This document shows positions 11,536-23,370 of a DNA stretch of 64,000 bases, one piece after another; positions within the stretch are counted from its first letter, which is position 1; every line of letters starts with the position of its first letter. The translations under genes were made by a program, and so were the position numbers. The stretch covers positions 62,001-126,000 of the forward strand of contig JAKMXF010000295.1 in assembly GCA_024704765.1 (NCBI GenBank), given 5' to 3'. This DNA is from Oopsacas minuta (Eukaryota; Porifera; Hexactinellida; Lyssacinosida; Leucopsacidae). The notes under the pieces were generated by a model. It saw nothing but the letters and a program-made list of their open reading frames with translations. It did not search any database and was not told the DNA's origin.

Positions 11536-11935
11536 CAGAGCATTAAAGGAGCGCCCTCCAATTTGAGGAACGGACCTGGAGCGCGATCCATTTATGATTC
11601 AGGAGCGGAAGGTGGAGCGGCGCTCTATTTTTCAAGGAGCGCGCTCCTGTTTAATTGTAAACAATTTGCTAATTTCATCGTTATTCTGCATAGAATTCAG
11701 TATTCTTCCTATAATACGTAAGTCGGTGCTGGGACACTTTTGTATAATTCACAATTTATTGTTTTAGTTTGACGTTGCACATTTAGTAATTCCCCGTATG
11801 TACAATGGTTAAATTATATCCTGGTTACTTAATTTACTAATCTCATACAATTCACTCAGGAAAAATGTGGATAACAATTGGAGAGTGCGATCCATTTCTG
11901 AGGAAGGAGGGGAGGTGGGAGCGCTTAGTGTTCTG
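11536..11935. mobile_element. hAT-type MITE, about 400 bp
   Basis: Ends CAGAGCATTAAAGGAGCGC (left) and, reversed, CAGAACACTAAGCGCTCC (right) are imperfect inverted repeats with the hAT-style CAG start. The flanking 8-mers CTGTTTGG and CTATGTTG agree at 5 of 8 positions, consistent with an aged duplication. Near each end lies a GAGNGCGATCCATTT segment (11579 and 11883) in direct orientation. No coding capacity is needed for such elements; the frame at 11865-12101 overlaps the right end and is not a gene. Confidence 0.65.
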
Positions 11936-13394
11936 CTATGTTGGTAGTATTTTCCAGCTAATGCACCTATCAATTGTTGTCCCCATCTCCCCAGTACGGG
12001 CCTATATGGATCAAAGGTGGAGATTTGATACGAGGATTTTTCAAATTTCCCACTCCTGGGTCATTTCAAATGTCAAATACCCTTTATTATTTCTTATGTA
12101 GGTTACTAGAGACAATATAATCTTTATTTATGTAGTGTTATAAGTCTAGATGTCGAATGCTCACACTATTTGGAGTCAATTCCCTCATAAATCCTCACTT
12201 AATGCCAGAACCCGACTGGCGGACCTAATTACCATTAGCCTATCATCTAACAAATCCTGTTCAATTGAATCCCAACAAGTCCCTCATGATTATCATGAAA
12301 TGAAGATGCAGATTCCAGGCAATGCACGATATTTCTATATATTGTGGCGGTTTGAAGAAATGGCAAATCCATTATTGAAAAAAGAAAATAGCTTACAATC
12401 AATGATTTCGTTGTAGTCTGCGAAGATGATGGACTTAGAGAAAGCGATTTAGACGGAATAAAATCTATAGATGGCTGAGGCGAGACTGATGTATCGATTA
12501 TTCGCTCAACTAACGCAGGGATATTGTTTGAAGTATTTTCCATTTCAGTTTAATAGGTTTTCGTTGAGCTGGATTTTTGCGGCCATGTAATTTATTACTA
12601 ATAATGGCCCAAATGAATCACTAACGCTATGGTCAACAGAACTTGAACTCACAACATCTTTGTATGAATTGAAAGGGATTCGAAATACAAAGGTAACAGC
12701 TGAAGCTCTCGTGGTACCAAAAAGGGAATATAAAAATATGATATGCGCCGTACTCGCGATAAAACGTGTCAAGATAAATCTAACTTTTGTTATAGCAATT
12801 GACTATTACATATCTAACGCGCATTCCGATGATACGGAAATAATTTATATAGAAAGAAAGGAAATTACATTCTGAAATTTTGATTCCACTTGAAGTAATG
12901 AAACTCTTTGGTTCCATTGAAGGAGGGTCATAGCGAAAGTATAATTCCATTGTGTGAAGAAAATAATACAATCTTTGATATATAGGGCAGAATTTATATA
13001 CATTTATCTTCGAATAATCGTCCCCTGAAGGAACCCCGAAATATATAATCATCCAAACGTACTATTCGAGAAATACTGAATATTGAAAAAGACAACAAAC
13101 CTTAGTCAATAAGGCTTGTGCAAGAGTTAGGATTTGTAGAGTCGTGAAAGATTTTTTAATGAAAGTGATAAAATAACGAAAATTGTTTAAAAAGGGATGA
13201 AATAAAAGATAATATTTATAGAAATACCAAAGGACTATTTCAAGACGTTTTTCTTCAGCAACAGTGTTTTTTGTTTGAAATGGAGAAATTATCATGTGAA
13301 TATATATATTTTATGATTTTTATGTTCCACCTAACCTTAGTTGATTAATTAATTGAAATTTGCAAATAGGTCTGAATTGTTCCTTTCTCCTCAA

Positions 13395-13970
13395 CATTTC
13401 GAACATTGATTATTTTTTACCTATTTTGGAATAAATGCAAACGAAATGCGAGGAGATAATTGAAATTCCTTTGTATATTCTATAATTCATTGCATAATTC
13501 ATAATGAGTCAACTAAGATTAAACACTTGATATTGCAATAATCTGTATGTGTTAGTATAGTTAGAATGGATTAGAATGTTATATTTAATATGTGTGCTCA
13601 GTACAAATCTAACAAAGACTCGACTCAAACAAGACAGTTTTCAAACCGAGATATCTCAAAAGGTTTTGACTATTTTAACATAATATTTTAAACACATAAA
13701 TGTCCATACAGCAGGAATACATGCCCATGATTTCAGGAAAAAATACTTTGTTTAAGTATACTAAATTCATACGTGAACTACTGCTGGTTAGATACACCAA
13801 TTTCTATTGAAAAAATCTAGGTTTACAGAAAATCAATTTGCTATCTGAAACGTCCGTATCTCTTCTTTCGAATGTTCTAAAAATATTTACATTCTGACCA
13901 TGGGAAGTTAGTTTAATTAATGGTTGAAGTACTGCTGGTCGAATATTAAGCCAACTTCACAATCGTATAA
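13395..13970 (-). repeat. Long inverted repeat, right copy
   Basis: Partner of 10725-11275 in opposite orientation. Pairing extends from ACATTTCGAACATTGATTAT near 13395 to GCCAACTTCACAATC near 13965. Confidence 0.8.
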
Positions 13971-14686
13971 AATACTCCGTAAAATGACCCTGAAATTGTT
14001 CAGAAAAGTTACATTCACGTTGATTTACGTCAACAACATTGTTACAAGTTATCTTGAAATTTGTTTATTGGACTGTGCAATATTTATCCTGATACAATTA
14101 AGAGCAGTTGTCATATGAACCAATCAACAGAAATAGGTACGCAGCCAACGTCTACACGTATGAAATGATGTATCTATAGTAATTTGGTAGTAGAATGTTT
14201 AATGTGTCAAGAAGACATGTACGACACTAATTTGACACTGTTTCGTGATATTTTACAACAAATATGGGAAGATGGATTTATGGAGTGAACTATATTTATA
14301 TTGGTAGCCCATAATGTAAATACATTAAAGCAAAACTTTGTTAAATTTGAGTCGATAGTAGTTTTTAATGAAATATCAACCTCAATCTATTTCTAGTTCC
14401 TCCATAACTTAGTTTAAGATGAAGTATGTATACAATACATTGATTTAGTTGAAAGCTCTGATATCAACAAATAATCGATGAAAACTTAAGTATTCGGATG
14501 TATTAACATATCTGCAACTATTTTGGTAATATTCGATTCTTAAATGATCGTTGATTACAAATTTCAATAAATGGGGCGATTTTTGAAATTCCTAACGATT
14601 ATTGGTTAAATAAATTGAAACGAATATTCTAATAATCCGTATATTCGTTTCAGCCCAAATATAATTGTATAATTACCTTACAATCT
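13971..14686. other. AT-rich spacer
   Basis: Nothing recognisable on either strand. Confidence 0.5.
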
Positions 14687-14968
14687 TTAGATCCAGCTCT
14701 TTGCATTCATACTGAAAGTCGTTTTTCTATTTATTGCGAAAATATCTAGAAAGGAAGACAATATCGCAGATATACGCTTAAACTTGAGGCACATATATCG
14801 TCCATTGTTCCATCTTTTGTGAAAAACTCGTACGCTAGTTGAATCCAATATTTTCCTCGGTGTCAATTTACTCAATATGTTTAATCGCCAAGGCAGTTTT
14901 GTTACACTTTCATCATTATAGCAGCCACAATCCATGTTTGTTAGCCATAGTTTGAAATCATCAATCAA
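14687..14968 (-). pseudogene. Possible coding remnant, unknown family
   Basis: A 93-codon open frame on the minus strand with a non-random composition (FKLWLTNMDCGCYNDESVTKLPWRLN). It lies downstream, on the same strand, of the acidic repeat frame at 15002-15265 and the cysteine-bearing frame at 15572-15790, so the three may be pieces of one decayed gene. I recognise no family. Confidence 0.25.
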
Positions 14969-15001
14969 TATATTGACCTGAGGGATTTCATTTTCCTCAA
15001 C

Positions 15002-15265
15002 TTAGGTAGTTTGAGTTGAGATATCTTTTGATAGTTCTTCAGTTTCAATCACCCATCTAATGTCCTGTGGTATAAAATACAACGACTCATTTGTTGTAGA
15101 ATCTTCTATATTGCCAACTTCAAACCCAGCATTAACTGGAACATGAGCAATTCCTTCATCTTTTCTGATGCGTTGTTCAATTATTGATTCTAACGCAACG
15201 TTTTCATTTTCAATTTCTATGTCAATGTCCTGATGCATCCTTTCTGCGTCAAACCCAGGATTCAT
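15002..15265 (-). pseudogene. Acidic repeat-containing coding remnant (MHQDIDIEIENENVA type)
   Basis: An 87-codon open frame, MNPGFDAERMHQDIDIEIEN then VALESIIEQRIRKDEGIAHV. The same reading recurs on the opposite strand at 16043-16165 with about 90 percent identity at DNA level, and a second degenerate unit follows there in tandem (MHQDVDLQIE), so the source gene had an internal repeat unit of about 43 residues. The function is unknown; the composition (Asp/Glu/Asn-rich) suggests a disordered acidic region. No start codon or promoter can be argued. Confidence 0.4.
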
Positions 15266-15571
15266 ATGCCATAAACAATTTCTTCCTGTTTATCGACGGG
15301 TTCTTGATAATTTTCATGTTGCCTCTTTTCTTTTATGGGGCTTTTTCTTCGGTATCGTCAGTATCACTGCTGTATACCTCTACTTTTACCCAAATCTGGG
15401 TTTCTTTAATTGAACGGCAAACTCTCTTCCGATTTCTCATCTCACTGATCTCCATATGCTTTCAGTACATCTTGTGGAAACCTAATATATCTATAGTATA
15501 ACCTGTTCTTTGGTCACTCGTTTATGATATTATGATAGTACAAATATTTACTTAGTTAGAAATCCATTTAA

Positions 15572-15790
15572 TCAACAGATATGTTCAACTAACCATTCCT
15601 CTAACGCCATTGTGTTGCATTCTTTACCTTTCTTCAATAAGCAGCACCTTAGGCATGTCTTTTGTCCCGTTAGCCATACATTTGTTCTTATATTTCCATT
15701 TACTCTATTTGGTTCTATTTGCCAACTGCGTTGGTTGGTCTTGATGTTTCTTTTCCATGTGTTGTGGCAATCGTGCGATGTATTTATCAC
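15572..15790 (-). pseudogene. Possible Cys-containing coding remnant, unknown
   Basis: A 72-codon minus-strand frame with CLRCCLLKKGKEC and a terminal EHIC, a spacing compatible with a decayed zinc-binding motif. It is upstream of and co-oriented with the acidic repeat frame. A piggyBac C-terminal domain was considered but the Cys pattern is too short to support it. Confidence 0.2.
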
Positions 15791-16042
15791 ATAGGTTGGA
15801 TTTTACTTTTTCTTTAACGACATGCGTTCTTCGAAGAATCTAATATTGTAGATTTGTACTTATGTACGTTTGATCAATTATATATTTGACAACTAATTGC
15901 GGTATCCGAATACCTTAGCATGATACATAGCAAATTCTAATAGAATTTACTAGTATTAAATTTCAAGTGCAAAGTGAATGCAACTTCGTTTAACAGGAAG
16001 AATTTGTTACGTGCCTATGAATATTGTGTTTGACGCTTAAAA

Positions 16043-16340
16043 GATGCATCAGGACATTGACATAGAAATTGAAAATGAGAACGTTGCGTTAGAATCAACA
16101 ATTGAACAAAACATCGGATAAGATGAAAGAATTGCTCATGTTCCTGCCAATGCTAGGTTTGGAGCTGACCATATGCATCAAGACGTTGACTTGCAAATTG
16201 AAATGAGGATGTTGCAATAGTAACAACAATAGATCAACGCATCGAAAAAGATGACGGCATTGCAGAGAAAATTAATATCCAAGAAGAAGCAACAATATTG
16301 AGAAATTCTGATACGGAAGACTTTAAGAAATGGATAAGAA
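16043..16340 (+). pseudogene. Inverted second copy of the acidic repeat remnant, two tandem units
   Basis: Reads MHQDIDIEIENENVALEST then EQNIG, a stop, and DERIAHVPANARFGADHM, then a second unit beginning MHQDVDLQIE with a frameshift. The first unit is the reverse complement of about 15125-15250. Two in-frame breaks show that it is not functional. Confidence 0.4.
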
Positions 16341-16744
16341 AAGAAAAGATAATATAAGCAACAAGTAGCACTATATACTCGTCTAATATAATAACAATGT
16401 CATGGCAAAGGTTGTGCATGAAGAAACGGAGAAATATTTGATTAATATGAATAATAACCAAGGAAAACAGACCTCCGAAAGAAAGTATTGGGCACTGTCA
16501 TATTACTACGAATACATAACCGAGAAAACAGGGAATCGAATACATGAGCTAAAAAGAGCAGAACATTATCAAAAGCATGATAAGATAAAGAACAAATGAA
16601 ACAAGGAAAACATCAACACTATAAACATTTATAATAACTCGTTTTGAGTAACATGCATACACATCAAGAAACTGTTGAGTATTTGTACCTTCAAGTAAGA
16701 ATGCAGTTTTGAATATACAATTACAATAGTTGGTAGACTAGTAA

Positions 16745-17025
16745 CCTTTTCGTCTAAAATTAACCCCTTCCCTTATAATTAACCTCTTTCTAGTACAATT
16801 CTCCCTTTTCGTGCACAATTAACCTCTTTCATGTAAATGTAACCTCTTTGCGTATAATTAACTTCCGTCGTGTACTATTAATCTCTTTCATGTACAATTA
16901 ACCCTTTTGTGTACATTTGACCTCTTTTGTTTACAGTTAACCTCTTTTGTTTACAGTTGACCCTTTTCGCCTACAATTAACCATTTTTGTGTACACTTAA
17001 CACTTTTCGTGTATACGTAACCTCG
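16745..17025. repeat. 20-bp minisatellite, about 14 units
   Basis: Tandem degenerate units of TTAACCTCTTTCGTGTACAA. The CCTCTTT core recurs every 20 bases across the tract, with substitutions such as CCCTTTT and CCATTTT. Confidence 0.85.
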
Positions 17026-17226
17026 TCTACAATTTATCGTTTATAATTTTTTTCTTTAGCATATTTAGTCTTCATTTACTCTCTTCTTTCTCCTTATTCC
17101 TTGTATTCGAGTTTAACTTTCATTTTAAATAATTCATTCTTTAAAATAAAATTTACTTGCGTCCATCCAACCTGTTTGCTCGAGGTTTACTACGAATATT
17201 AGGTATTTTGGACAAATTTGGCTATA

Positions 17227-17309
17227 ATTCGGATAACACGTACTCCGGATTACGAGTACAAATCTTCACGGTACCTCTGGTGTACGTATCATCCAGGCCC
17301 ACTGTATAA
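17227..17309. mobile_element. Truncated pogo-like MITE (one end)
   Basis: The segment from TTCGGATAACACGTACTC to CCCACTGTA parallels 17459-17538 of the neighbouring MITE base for base with substitutions. Only one terminus is present. Confidence 0.45.
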
Positions 17310-17373
17310 TGACTGAGCAGTTGTTAATAATGAAATTTTGGAATTCCAAAAGGTAACGATACATCATACAGTA

Positions 17374-17536
17374 CAGTCTCGTTAATACGAACACTGTTAA
17401 GGAGTACAAATTTATACACTCTATAAGTCTCCTTAGATAAATTTTCTATGTAAATTAGTTCGGATAATACGTGCTCTGGGTAAGGAGTACGAATTTTGTT
17501 AGTCCTCTAGTGTAACGTATTAACAGGAGTCTACTG
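17374..17536. mobile_element. pogo/Tigger-like MITE, 163 bp
   Basis: The left end CAGTCTCGTTAATACGAAC follows TA; the right end, reversed, reads CAGTAGACTCCTGTTAATACG. The right flanking dinucleotide is CA, a possible mutated TA. No coding content. Confidence 0.55.
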
Positions 17537-18178
17537 CACATAGGTGTGAATTTTCTTCCAAGAAACGAACTATCCAACTCAGACCAGAAATATCCCTGTA
17601 TTCCAAAAATCGCCCTAGGTGATTTCCTGTTTCTCCAATCAATTCTGGAAATACAAACAAATATACATTTACTGACTACTTGCTTGTAACTGAGTAGTGT
17701 CGTGAGTTTCAAAGTCAAAAGGTCCATAAATCTCCTTTTGGTGTGCGAATTGGTTAAAGCGAAGTGGTGAAGTTTTCTGTTCCTTTTCATTCTGTACGTA
17801 ACACTTTGGACCTAATCGGTATAGTAGAGAAATTTTTATTATTGATTTGTCAGGAAGCAATTGTTTTGGGCCTTTTTAGGTCACATTTAACGGGACTTGA
17901 ATTTGCAAAGTGAGGCTTAGGGGCCATGTCGGGTTCATTTCCATAAAGTGAAGGAACTTCTTTCTCTCAGTTTTGTCAGATGATTACTTCTCAAATCAAA
18001 TCAAAGGTAACTCTTACTAGCACGGGCGTCAGGTTGACCAAAATAGTTGGGGCCGTTGTACTCACTAGTCATTTTACCTTTAACTACAGAATTTATATTA
18101 AGTGGTAAAATGAATTTTCTCTCGAATTTAATGACTTTATCAGCAAACATGACTTGTATAATGGAGAAATTCAGACTA

Positions 18179-20254
18179 CAGTCAAACCTCCAATAGTGAA
18201 CACCTCTCATTAGTGAACACCTCCAAATAGTGAACACTATATTCTGGTCCCAAATATTTCCCTATCAAATAATATTTATAAGAACCTCTCTTTAATGAAC
18301 ACCTCTATACTGTGAATAGTGAACACCTTATTTGAACATTTCATAAGTATCTCAATTAGAATGAACCTCCAATTAGTGAACATGGGTCAGGTTTCTGAAT
18401 ACAAAATAAACAGTGTTATATGAAAAGCGTGAAAAGATAATGTCACATATGCATATACTATTAATAAGTTATCAATTGCCAACGTATAACGTACTAATAC
18501 GTAGTTTAGAATTACTCTACCAACTCAGGTTATTTTAGCCATCTATCCGTGATGTCACTAAAAAGGAAAAATCTTACAATATCCGAAAAGCTCAATGTAA
18601 TAGAATTTGCCTCAACGCACAGCCAGCGTGATGTAGCTGATCGATTTGGTATATCTGTGGGAGCCGTAAATAACATTCTTAAGAAGAAACAGGAAATCCA
18701 AATGGCTTGCGAAGAAAACTGTAACCCACAAATGAAGCGAGTTAGATTGTCTAGTCATTGTGAAGTTAATGATCTTATTTGGCAGTGGTTTGTAACAGCT
18801 AGATCAAAGAATATACCAATTTCAGGACCTATCTTACAAGCAAAGGGCATAGATTTTGCCGAACAACTAGGTATACCATTCAAAGCCTCTAATGGCTGGT
18901 TGGAAAAGTTCAGGTCAAGGTACAATATAGCATTCAAGACACTATGCGGTGAAAGTGCCAGTGTTGATCCGGGGACTGTTGATACATGGAAGCAACAATT
19001 ACATACGATAATAGGTGGTTACAGCCCTGAAGATATTTCAATTGTGATGAAACAGGTCTCTACTATAAGGTTTTGCCAACTAAGTCTCTTGTAGAGAAAA
19101 ACAAAATTTGCAACGGAACAAAGACGTCAAAGGATAGGTTGACAATTCTTTTGTGTGCGAATATGTCGGGTACGGAAAAATTGAAACTATTGATGATAGG
19201 GAAAAGTCAGAATCCTAGGTGCTTCAAACACATGGACTTTAGTCAAATGCCGGTGCAATGGAAAGCAAACAAAAAGGCTTGGATGGATAGTAGTATATTT
19301 GGAGAATGGTTGAAGGATATCAACAATAAAATGAAGCGACAAAAGAGAAAGATTCTTGTATTCATTGATAATGCTACAAGTCATCCTCATTCAGTATTTA
19401 GTAATATTGAGTTAAAGTTTTTTCCTGCAAATTGTACATCCCAATTACAGCCAATGGATCAAGGAATTATACAGTCTATGAAACTTTCTTATAGGAAGAT
19501 CCTCTTAATGGATGTACTAAGCAGAGTTGAATCTTGTGATTCTGGGCAAGGACTAATTAAATCGATCACAGTTAAGCATGCGTTGTATTGGGCAGCTCAA
19601 GCTTGGGAAAATGTCAAATCTGAAACTATTCAGAAATGTTTCGCAAATGCTGGATTTGGTTTCTATGAACACGCAAATCTTGACCATGAAGAAAATATCC
19701 AAAATATGATTGATGATTTGTCTTCCAGTCTTGGAATCGAATGTTGTTCAGGAATTAACTTCATGAATATCGATGAAGAGAAACAATTACTGCATGCATA
19801 TACTGATGATGATTGGGAAACACAGCTAATAGAAAATTATTTATCACCAGCAGACAATGAAACATTAGAATTGGATGAAGAAAGCGACTCAGATATTCCA
19901 ATCTCAAAAGCTCCAACAGTAAAAGAAGCACTGTATTCATTGGATGTAATAAAGACATTCAGCAATAACGACAGTAAGGTGTTTGGAGCTGTAATGAAAG
20001 CTGAATCAGCAATCAAAGAGCTAATATCAGAAGGAACATGTCAAAGGCAGTCAAAACTTACTGATTATTTGGAGAAAATTAATTAATAGCTAAAAACACA
20101 TTAACATTGCATACTTAAATCATAATACATTTCATATAGCTTATTAAAATTTCATTGTTATACTATTTCAATGTAACCTCTCATTAATGAACACCTCGCT
20201 ATAATGAACAAAAAAATCGGTCCCGAGGGTGTTCACTATGGAGAGGTTTGACTG
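18179..20254 (+). mobile_element. Tigger-like (pogo, Tc1/mariner superfamily) transposon
   Basis: The left end starts CAGTCAAACCTCCAATAGTG and the right end reversed starts CAGTCAAACCTCTCCATAGTG. TA dinucleotides flank both (18177-18178 and 20255-20256). Subterminal AGTGAACACCT repeats occur at both ends. At 2076 bp it has the usual size for a complete Tigger with one transposase gene. Confidence 0.95.
18549..20086 (+). pseudogene. Tigger/pogo transposase, near-intact with one frameshift
   Basis: Frame 1 (18549-19094) holds the N-terminal CENP-B/Psq helix-turn-helix (LTISEKLNVIEFASTHSQRD, then VADRFGISVGAVNNILKKK) and the second CENPB-type domain (QAKGIDFAEQLGI, NGWLEKFRSRYNI). The frame continued from 19037 to 20086 holds the DDE_1 catalytic domain. 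The first Asp is in NCDETG (codon 19046-19048), the second in VFIDNATSHP, and the third in QPMDQGI, 29 residues after the second, which is in the range for pogo/Tigger. The two frames overlap. Homology passes from one to the other at a short T run at about 19036-19038, where one missing base explains the shift. The C-terminal tail (about residue 430 on) is acidic. Total coding length is about 510 codons, normal for the family. Confidence 0.93.
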
Positions 20255-20392
20255 TATAACAAATTTCGTCAATCTTTCAATGGATTTCTGAGTTGATTAA
20301 TTACAGAATCTATAGTTGTTTATTTCGTAATTCCTCGACAAAGAATCTATAGGTTAGGCTATTGCTTAATTGAACAATATGAGGGTCTAGAG

Positions 20393-20674
20393 CAAGGGGT
20401 GGGCAAACTTTTTTCTGCGAGGGCCGCTTCCTAATTTCAAATTCTGATGTTGGTTGTACTGACGACGTTCCATGTTCAAATTTTTACGAGAAACTCTTCT
20501 AGATATTTGTAAAATATACAATACTTATACATAATAATTCACTAATATTGTATAATATATTTTCCGAATGCGTAAGGGAGAGTACGACAGTGATCAAATA
20601 ATTATAGTACTCAAATAACTTAAGCCAGGTGGCTTGGTTCAAAATCACAAGCGACCGTAGTTTGTCCACCCCTG
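20393..20674. mobile_element. hAT-type MITE (Charlie-like), 282 bp
   Basis: The left end is CAAGGGGTGGGCAAACTTTT and the right end reversed is CAGGGGTGGACAAACTACGG. Flanking 8-mers GTCTAGAG and GTCTAGAC agree at 7 of 8. The interior has a GAGGGCCGC motif typical of non-autonomous Charlie-type elements. The frame at 20499-20720 is incidental. Confidence 0.85.
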
Positions 20675-22600
20675 GTCTAGACTCTAGAGTGTGAATAATA
20701 TATCCTGAGTGTGTTTTCAACTATAAATACAAACAGCCAAGTACTCTATTATGCTCAACTTGATATCTTTCCTCGAGCTTTAACTGCTTCTTCCTTGCAT
20801 CTTATGTTCTGCTGAATTAATATTTAGCTGCTTCTGATGTATAAAAACGTATTTTCGCAGCACTATTAAGGAAGATAAATTGAATGCATGCACTTATGCA
20901 ACATGCATACATAAAGTTTGGCTCAACTTGATCTTGACACATTCACCGACAAATGGATTAATAGGATTGATGCCAGGATAGATCGATTTGTGCTCAGTAA
21001 AGATTGTTTGAAAAATTATTAAATCATATCACTAAAGAGCAGTTTATATTACATTCATTAGGAATACATGAATAATACGTTTTTATCGATTAGAAATATT
21101 AAGTATTGCAATCATGTACCACATATTTATTTGCAATACATTGAGTAAACTAGGCATTTGGAGTATTAAAATATCATTCAAATGCGCATAATCTTTTAAT
21201 GAAACTGGGAGGTGGCAGTTCCCCCAAATTTCAGGCTCTTTACAAAACCGGAGGGGGCCAGTTCTCACCGCCCCCCCAGGAGCCTGACGCCTCTGTCTAC
21301 TAATATCAAATATATTCCAAAAAATTGAAGAAATCAGTTTTGAAATTCACTCAAAATGAAGTTCAAATGAATGGCTAGAGCAATTGAGTTTATTTCACGA
21401 AACATCCTAATTAAGTGCCAAGAATGATTCAATACCAATCGACAAATGAACAATATTCTAGCGTTCCAAGGTGGAACAATACTGGAACAGAGCCGGCATT
21501 TTTCTCAGTTTTTGAAAATTGAATTTATCATTTATTCAGCTCTCAGTGACAAATTTCAATATGAATATTCAAATGTAAATCTAACACAATAAAAATTAAT
21601 TTGTGTACTTTTCCAGGTAAATTTAACAAAACTACTCGCAATTAGCCCGTATTTGGGAAAGTAGATTTCCTTTGAATCCTTTAAACTTTAAGTCTTTACA
21701 CATTTCTCTAAATGTGAATATTCAAGACAACTTTCCTGGCGAAAATCATCGAAGCTCTGTTTCAGATAATATTAATATAGAATACATATACTTTCCATAT
21801 TCCTTTTTGCAGATGATGTACATGACTTTGAAGCTTATCTTAGTTCCTACCCGACAGATTTCACATAAATATAGAATTCACTTAATTCTGCGAATCTAGC
21901 CATTATGTGTGAGTGATTGTCCATGTTTCCAATTTTTACTATTAATAATTATGGTTGACATTTAAAAACATCTAACATGCATATAGATAATGCAGAAGTG
22001 AAAATGTCATTTTGCATGGATATTTACATAAATATCTTCTTTGCTAACTCATCATTTGAAAAATATTATACCCAAGTGTTGTTTTTAAGATTACAACTAT
22101 AGATGGGTATATTAAGATGCCATTCCATACTTGACTTTCTTTCCAAAATTTTGAGGTATGATTTTCTCTTTGGACACTGTATCACACTTGTGCCGTCCGC
22201 AGTTAACTGCGTTTTTATTGTTTTTAGTGCATATATAAAATATTTAGCCATGTAAGCTGCTAGGTATCTTTCTTTTATTCTCCTGGAATATCTGCAGCTT
22301 CCTAACACTTATACTCACAGAATGCCAGTCATGATAGGAATATTGTGGTTTCATTGCCCTCAGGTTGGGATGAATTAACCGTTATATTGCAACATCTCAG
22401 ATAATACTGAACGAATCTATTAGCTTTCTTCAGGAGCACATATTTCTAATTACTAGCATCACAGTATGAAATCGCTATGACTGCAATGATTGAATATTGG
22501 CTACAAACTGTGGAACTACAACTTCCATTGAAAACGATCAATGCAGTTTAATAATTAACTTTCTATAAGGTTTCAAAGAGTGAACAGTTTTTATATACAT
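20675..22600. other. AT-rich stretch without identified gene
   Basis: A single hAT-like terminus, reversed CAGAGGCGTCAGGCTCCTGG, ends at about 21295 next to a run of C; no partner end was found. Short frames at 21083, 21672 and 22066 show no recognisable motifs. Confidence 0.4.
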
Positions 22601-22604
22601 TAGC

Positions 22605-22800
22605 CAGTTACGCTAACAAACGATGTCACTTCCATCTGAAAGTTTTCACAAATGTGGCTTTTGCGAATTCTTATATTTCAATAATACATTTTTTCTGGTG
22701 AAAATGTACCAGTTTCTTATTATCGTCGATTATAGTTTTCTCATTAAAATATATCCCCTTCCTCTTATCCCTGGTACAAAGTAGCGATCAGGCCCTACCT
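22605..22800 (-). repeat. Dispersed repeat, inverted copy of 9345-9540
   Basis: Reverse complement of 9345-9540. The minus-strand frame reads GPDRYFVPGIRGRGYILM before a stop. The segment just beyond (22810-22930, with paired GGTTAACC and TGGTTAAAACC motifs) resembles 40765-40850, so this is part of a longer dispersed repeat. Confidence 0.5.
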
Positions 22801-23111
22801 TTATTAGTTTATGGTTAACCCAATTATGTGGGTGGTTAAAACCCTTTGAATTAATGGTTACCCGCAAACCACTGAAATTATTCCTATATCTAATCAGTGA
22901 AGTTTGGTGGTTAAAATTGAAAATGTCAATACATATCATTAAATATGCATGCTTGATGCTAATGTAACGTCTCATAAATACCCAATTACCTGGCCTCGCG
23001 TTAATATACTTTCGTCCCTCCCAAAACCCTAAGAACACTAAATGGATAGGTGAAAATGACACTCTTTTGTTTTTCTTATAGATTTTCTCACGGCAGTTTA
23101 ACTGAATCCAG

Positions 23112-23119
23112 CTCTGTAT
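23112..23119. repeat. 8-bp target site duplication (left), CTCTGTAT
   Basis: Identical to 26316-26323. Confidence 0.95.
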
Positions 23120-23370
23120 CAGGCACGTAGCTAGAGCAAGACATTCAGGGGGGCAAGAAGTATTTCGGGAGGGCAATTGCAGGGATAAATATTTTTGAAA
23201 AGTTAATTACTTGTGTATAACAAGTACGACCCAGTCTCCTTTTCTTACATGTATAACCTTTTTAATTCATAAAGTACCAGATTATTAGGCTAGGGAGCAT
23301 TAGATTAGTCTACATTATAGTAAGAGCATTTATTAAGATACTAAACTCAATTCAGGGATACTATTTGACA

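Noticed and set aside
11865-12101. 78-codon frame as a small gene
   Set aside because: It begins within the right end of a hAT MITE and has no motif.
12247-12772. Minus-strand frames as a hAT N-terminal exon
   Set aside because: Serine-rich text without zinc-finger or catalytic motifs; cannot be supported.
21240-21300. Reversed CAGAGGCGTCAGGCTCCTGG as the end of a hAT MITE
   Set aside because: One end only; listed within the spacer and not as an element.
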